Positions 51,575 through 52,230 of a stretch of 52,230 bases of DNA are shown here, one piece after another. Each line of letters starts with the position of its first letter. Positions within the stretch are counted from its first letter, which is position 1. The notes under the pieces are model-generated. The model was not told where the DNA came from. It did not search any database and worked only from the letters and a program-made list of their open reading frames with translations. Source of the DNA: Geobacter sp. (GTDB lineage: Bacteria; Desulfobacterota; Desulfuromonadia; Geobacterales; Pseudopelobacteraceae); contig JANYBN010000194.1 of assembly GCA_025360785.1 (NCBI GenBank), forward strand, positions 1 to 52,230. Reading direction: 5' to 3'. A program made the position numbers and the translations under genes.

Positions 51575-52230
51575 ATGACATCGTTACAGAACTCGGAACA
51601 AACCATACGCCGCATTGCCGCATTACCTCTCCCGCACGATGTAACTCCAAACCTGCCGACATCCGTTGCCTTGCTGGTGCCCCCCTCGGTTTTTGTCGTC
51701 CCACGTGGCTGGGAGTGGACACACACCGCTCCCTTTGAGGGTCCGTCGATCCTGGCGGCGTTGATCAAAGGACTGGGGTATCCGTTCCGGCTTTTCGACC
51801 AGCGCGAACAATTCGATCCGGAACAGATCCGGGGGCTGACTATCGGCTTTGATGTTGTTGGCATCAGTGTCTGGGGCGACAGTTTTAACTATGTTCGGCG
51901 GGTTATAGAAATACTGAAAGAAGAGAACCCTTCGCGTCCGGTGATTCTGGGCGGTCCGCTGGCAACGGCTATTCCCGGCTTGCTGCTGGAAGCGACCAAA
52001 GCCGATATCGTGGTTTCCGGTGAGGGGGAGGTTACGCTTACCGAACTGCTGGATTACTTTTCCGGAAACGATTGGGCTATGCCATTGCCGAACATATTGG
52101 GACTCTCCTGGCGTGATACGGACGGTTCCATAAGGAACAATCCGCCGCGCCCGCAACTGATCGATCTGGACGTGATTCCTTTTCAGGATTTTTCGGTTTG
52201 GGAGCGTTTTGCCGACAAACAGATTCCGGA
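51575..52230 (+). CDS. Cobalamin-binding radical SAM protein, 3' truncated by the window
   Basis: The frame starts at ATG 51575, soon after the methyltransferase stop, and stays open to the last base (218 codons). The visible part is the B12-binding half: VALLVPPSVFVVPRG, GPSILAALIKGLGYPFRLFD, VVGISVWGDSFNYV, ILGGPLATAIPG and VSGEGEVTLTELL. The LDVIPFQDFSVWERF segment is the usual linker before the radical SAM core. The cysteine triad is expected beyond the window. It is the fifth gene of this kind here and lies in one cassette with the E1-like protein and a methyltransferase. Confidence 0.82.
   Translation, partial: MTSLQNSEQTIRRIAALPLPHDVTPNLPTSVALLVPPSVFVVPRGWEWTHTAPFEGPSILAALIKGLGYPFRLFDQREQFDPEQIRGLTIGFDVVGISVWGDSFNYVRRVIEILKEENPSRPVILGGPLATAIPGLLLEATKADIVVSGEGEVTLTELLDYFSGNDWAMPLPNILGLSWRDTDGSIRNNPPRPQLIDLDVIPFQDFSVWERFADKQIP

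Noticed and set aside
1..52230. CRISPR array, tRNA, rRNA or insertion sequence
   Set aside because: No regularly spaced repeats, no transposase-like protein and no structural RNA sequence was recognised on either strand.

Overview
This window is a dense polysaccharide and surface-glycosylation locus of a Gram-negative bacterium. It is probably a Desulfuromonadota (Geobacter-like) organism. That assignment is an inference from the mix of membrane-TPR proteins, cobalamin-binding radical SAM proteins, a CbiM(N)QO-type metal importer beside NikR, and split transketolases; no rRNA or marker gene confirms it. I see no tRNA, rRNA, CRISPR array or insertion sequence. About 43 coding genes fill nearly all of the sequence, many joined by ATGA start/stop overlaps.

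Left part (1-18082): the tail of a polyprenyl-phosphate-sugar synthase, a SAM methyltransferase, a GT-C-like membrane protein, a broken gene remnant, a B12 radical SAM protein, and then six large membrane-plus-TPR proteins. These resemble the eukaryotic TMTC O-mannosyltransferases and fall into two sequence subfamilies, one on each strand. Among them sits a carbamoyltransferase with its two usual small partners, a 49-residue DUF5989-type protein and an SxtJ-type protein. The two partners are separated here by an opposite-strand TMTC-like gene.

Middle (18066-21388): a nickel/cobalt ECF importer (CbiM-N fusion, CbiQ, CbiO) on the minus strand, divergent from nikR. A sigma70-like promoter and a dyad lie in front of cbiM. 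Two TMTC-like genes lie directly downstream in the same orientation, the first overlapping cbiO, so they may be co-transcribed with the importer.

Right part (21396-52230), all on the plus strand: glycosyltransferases, a heptose-type activation set (SDR, HddC-like nucleotidyltransferase, HddA-like kinase), GT-C or YfhO-type membrane proteins, more B12 radical SAM proteins and a split transketolase. Next comes the CDP-3,6-dideoxyhexose pathway rfbF-rfbG-rfbH. It is followed by an aminotransferase, a B12 radical SAM protein, a thiamine-diphosphate enzyme (compare YerE of yersiniose synthesis) and an SDR, which together suggest a branched or modified deoxysugar. The locus ends with an FkbM methyltransferase, a GtrA/GT2 pair, another GT2, a DegT-fold protein whose Schiff-base lysine is replaced by histidine and which carries a cysteine cluster, a methyltransferase and a truncated fifth B12 radical SAM protein.

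Working model (inference): cytosolic enzymes make unusual nucleotide sugars, the GT2 enzymes load sugars onto polyprenyl phosphate, and the unusually large set of GT-C-like membrane enzymes transfers them to a glycan or protein outside the membrane. Radical SAM, methyl and carbamoyl transferases may add further decorations.
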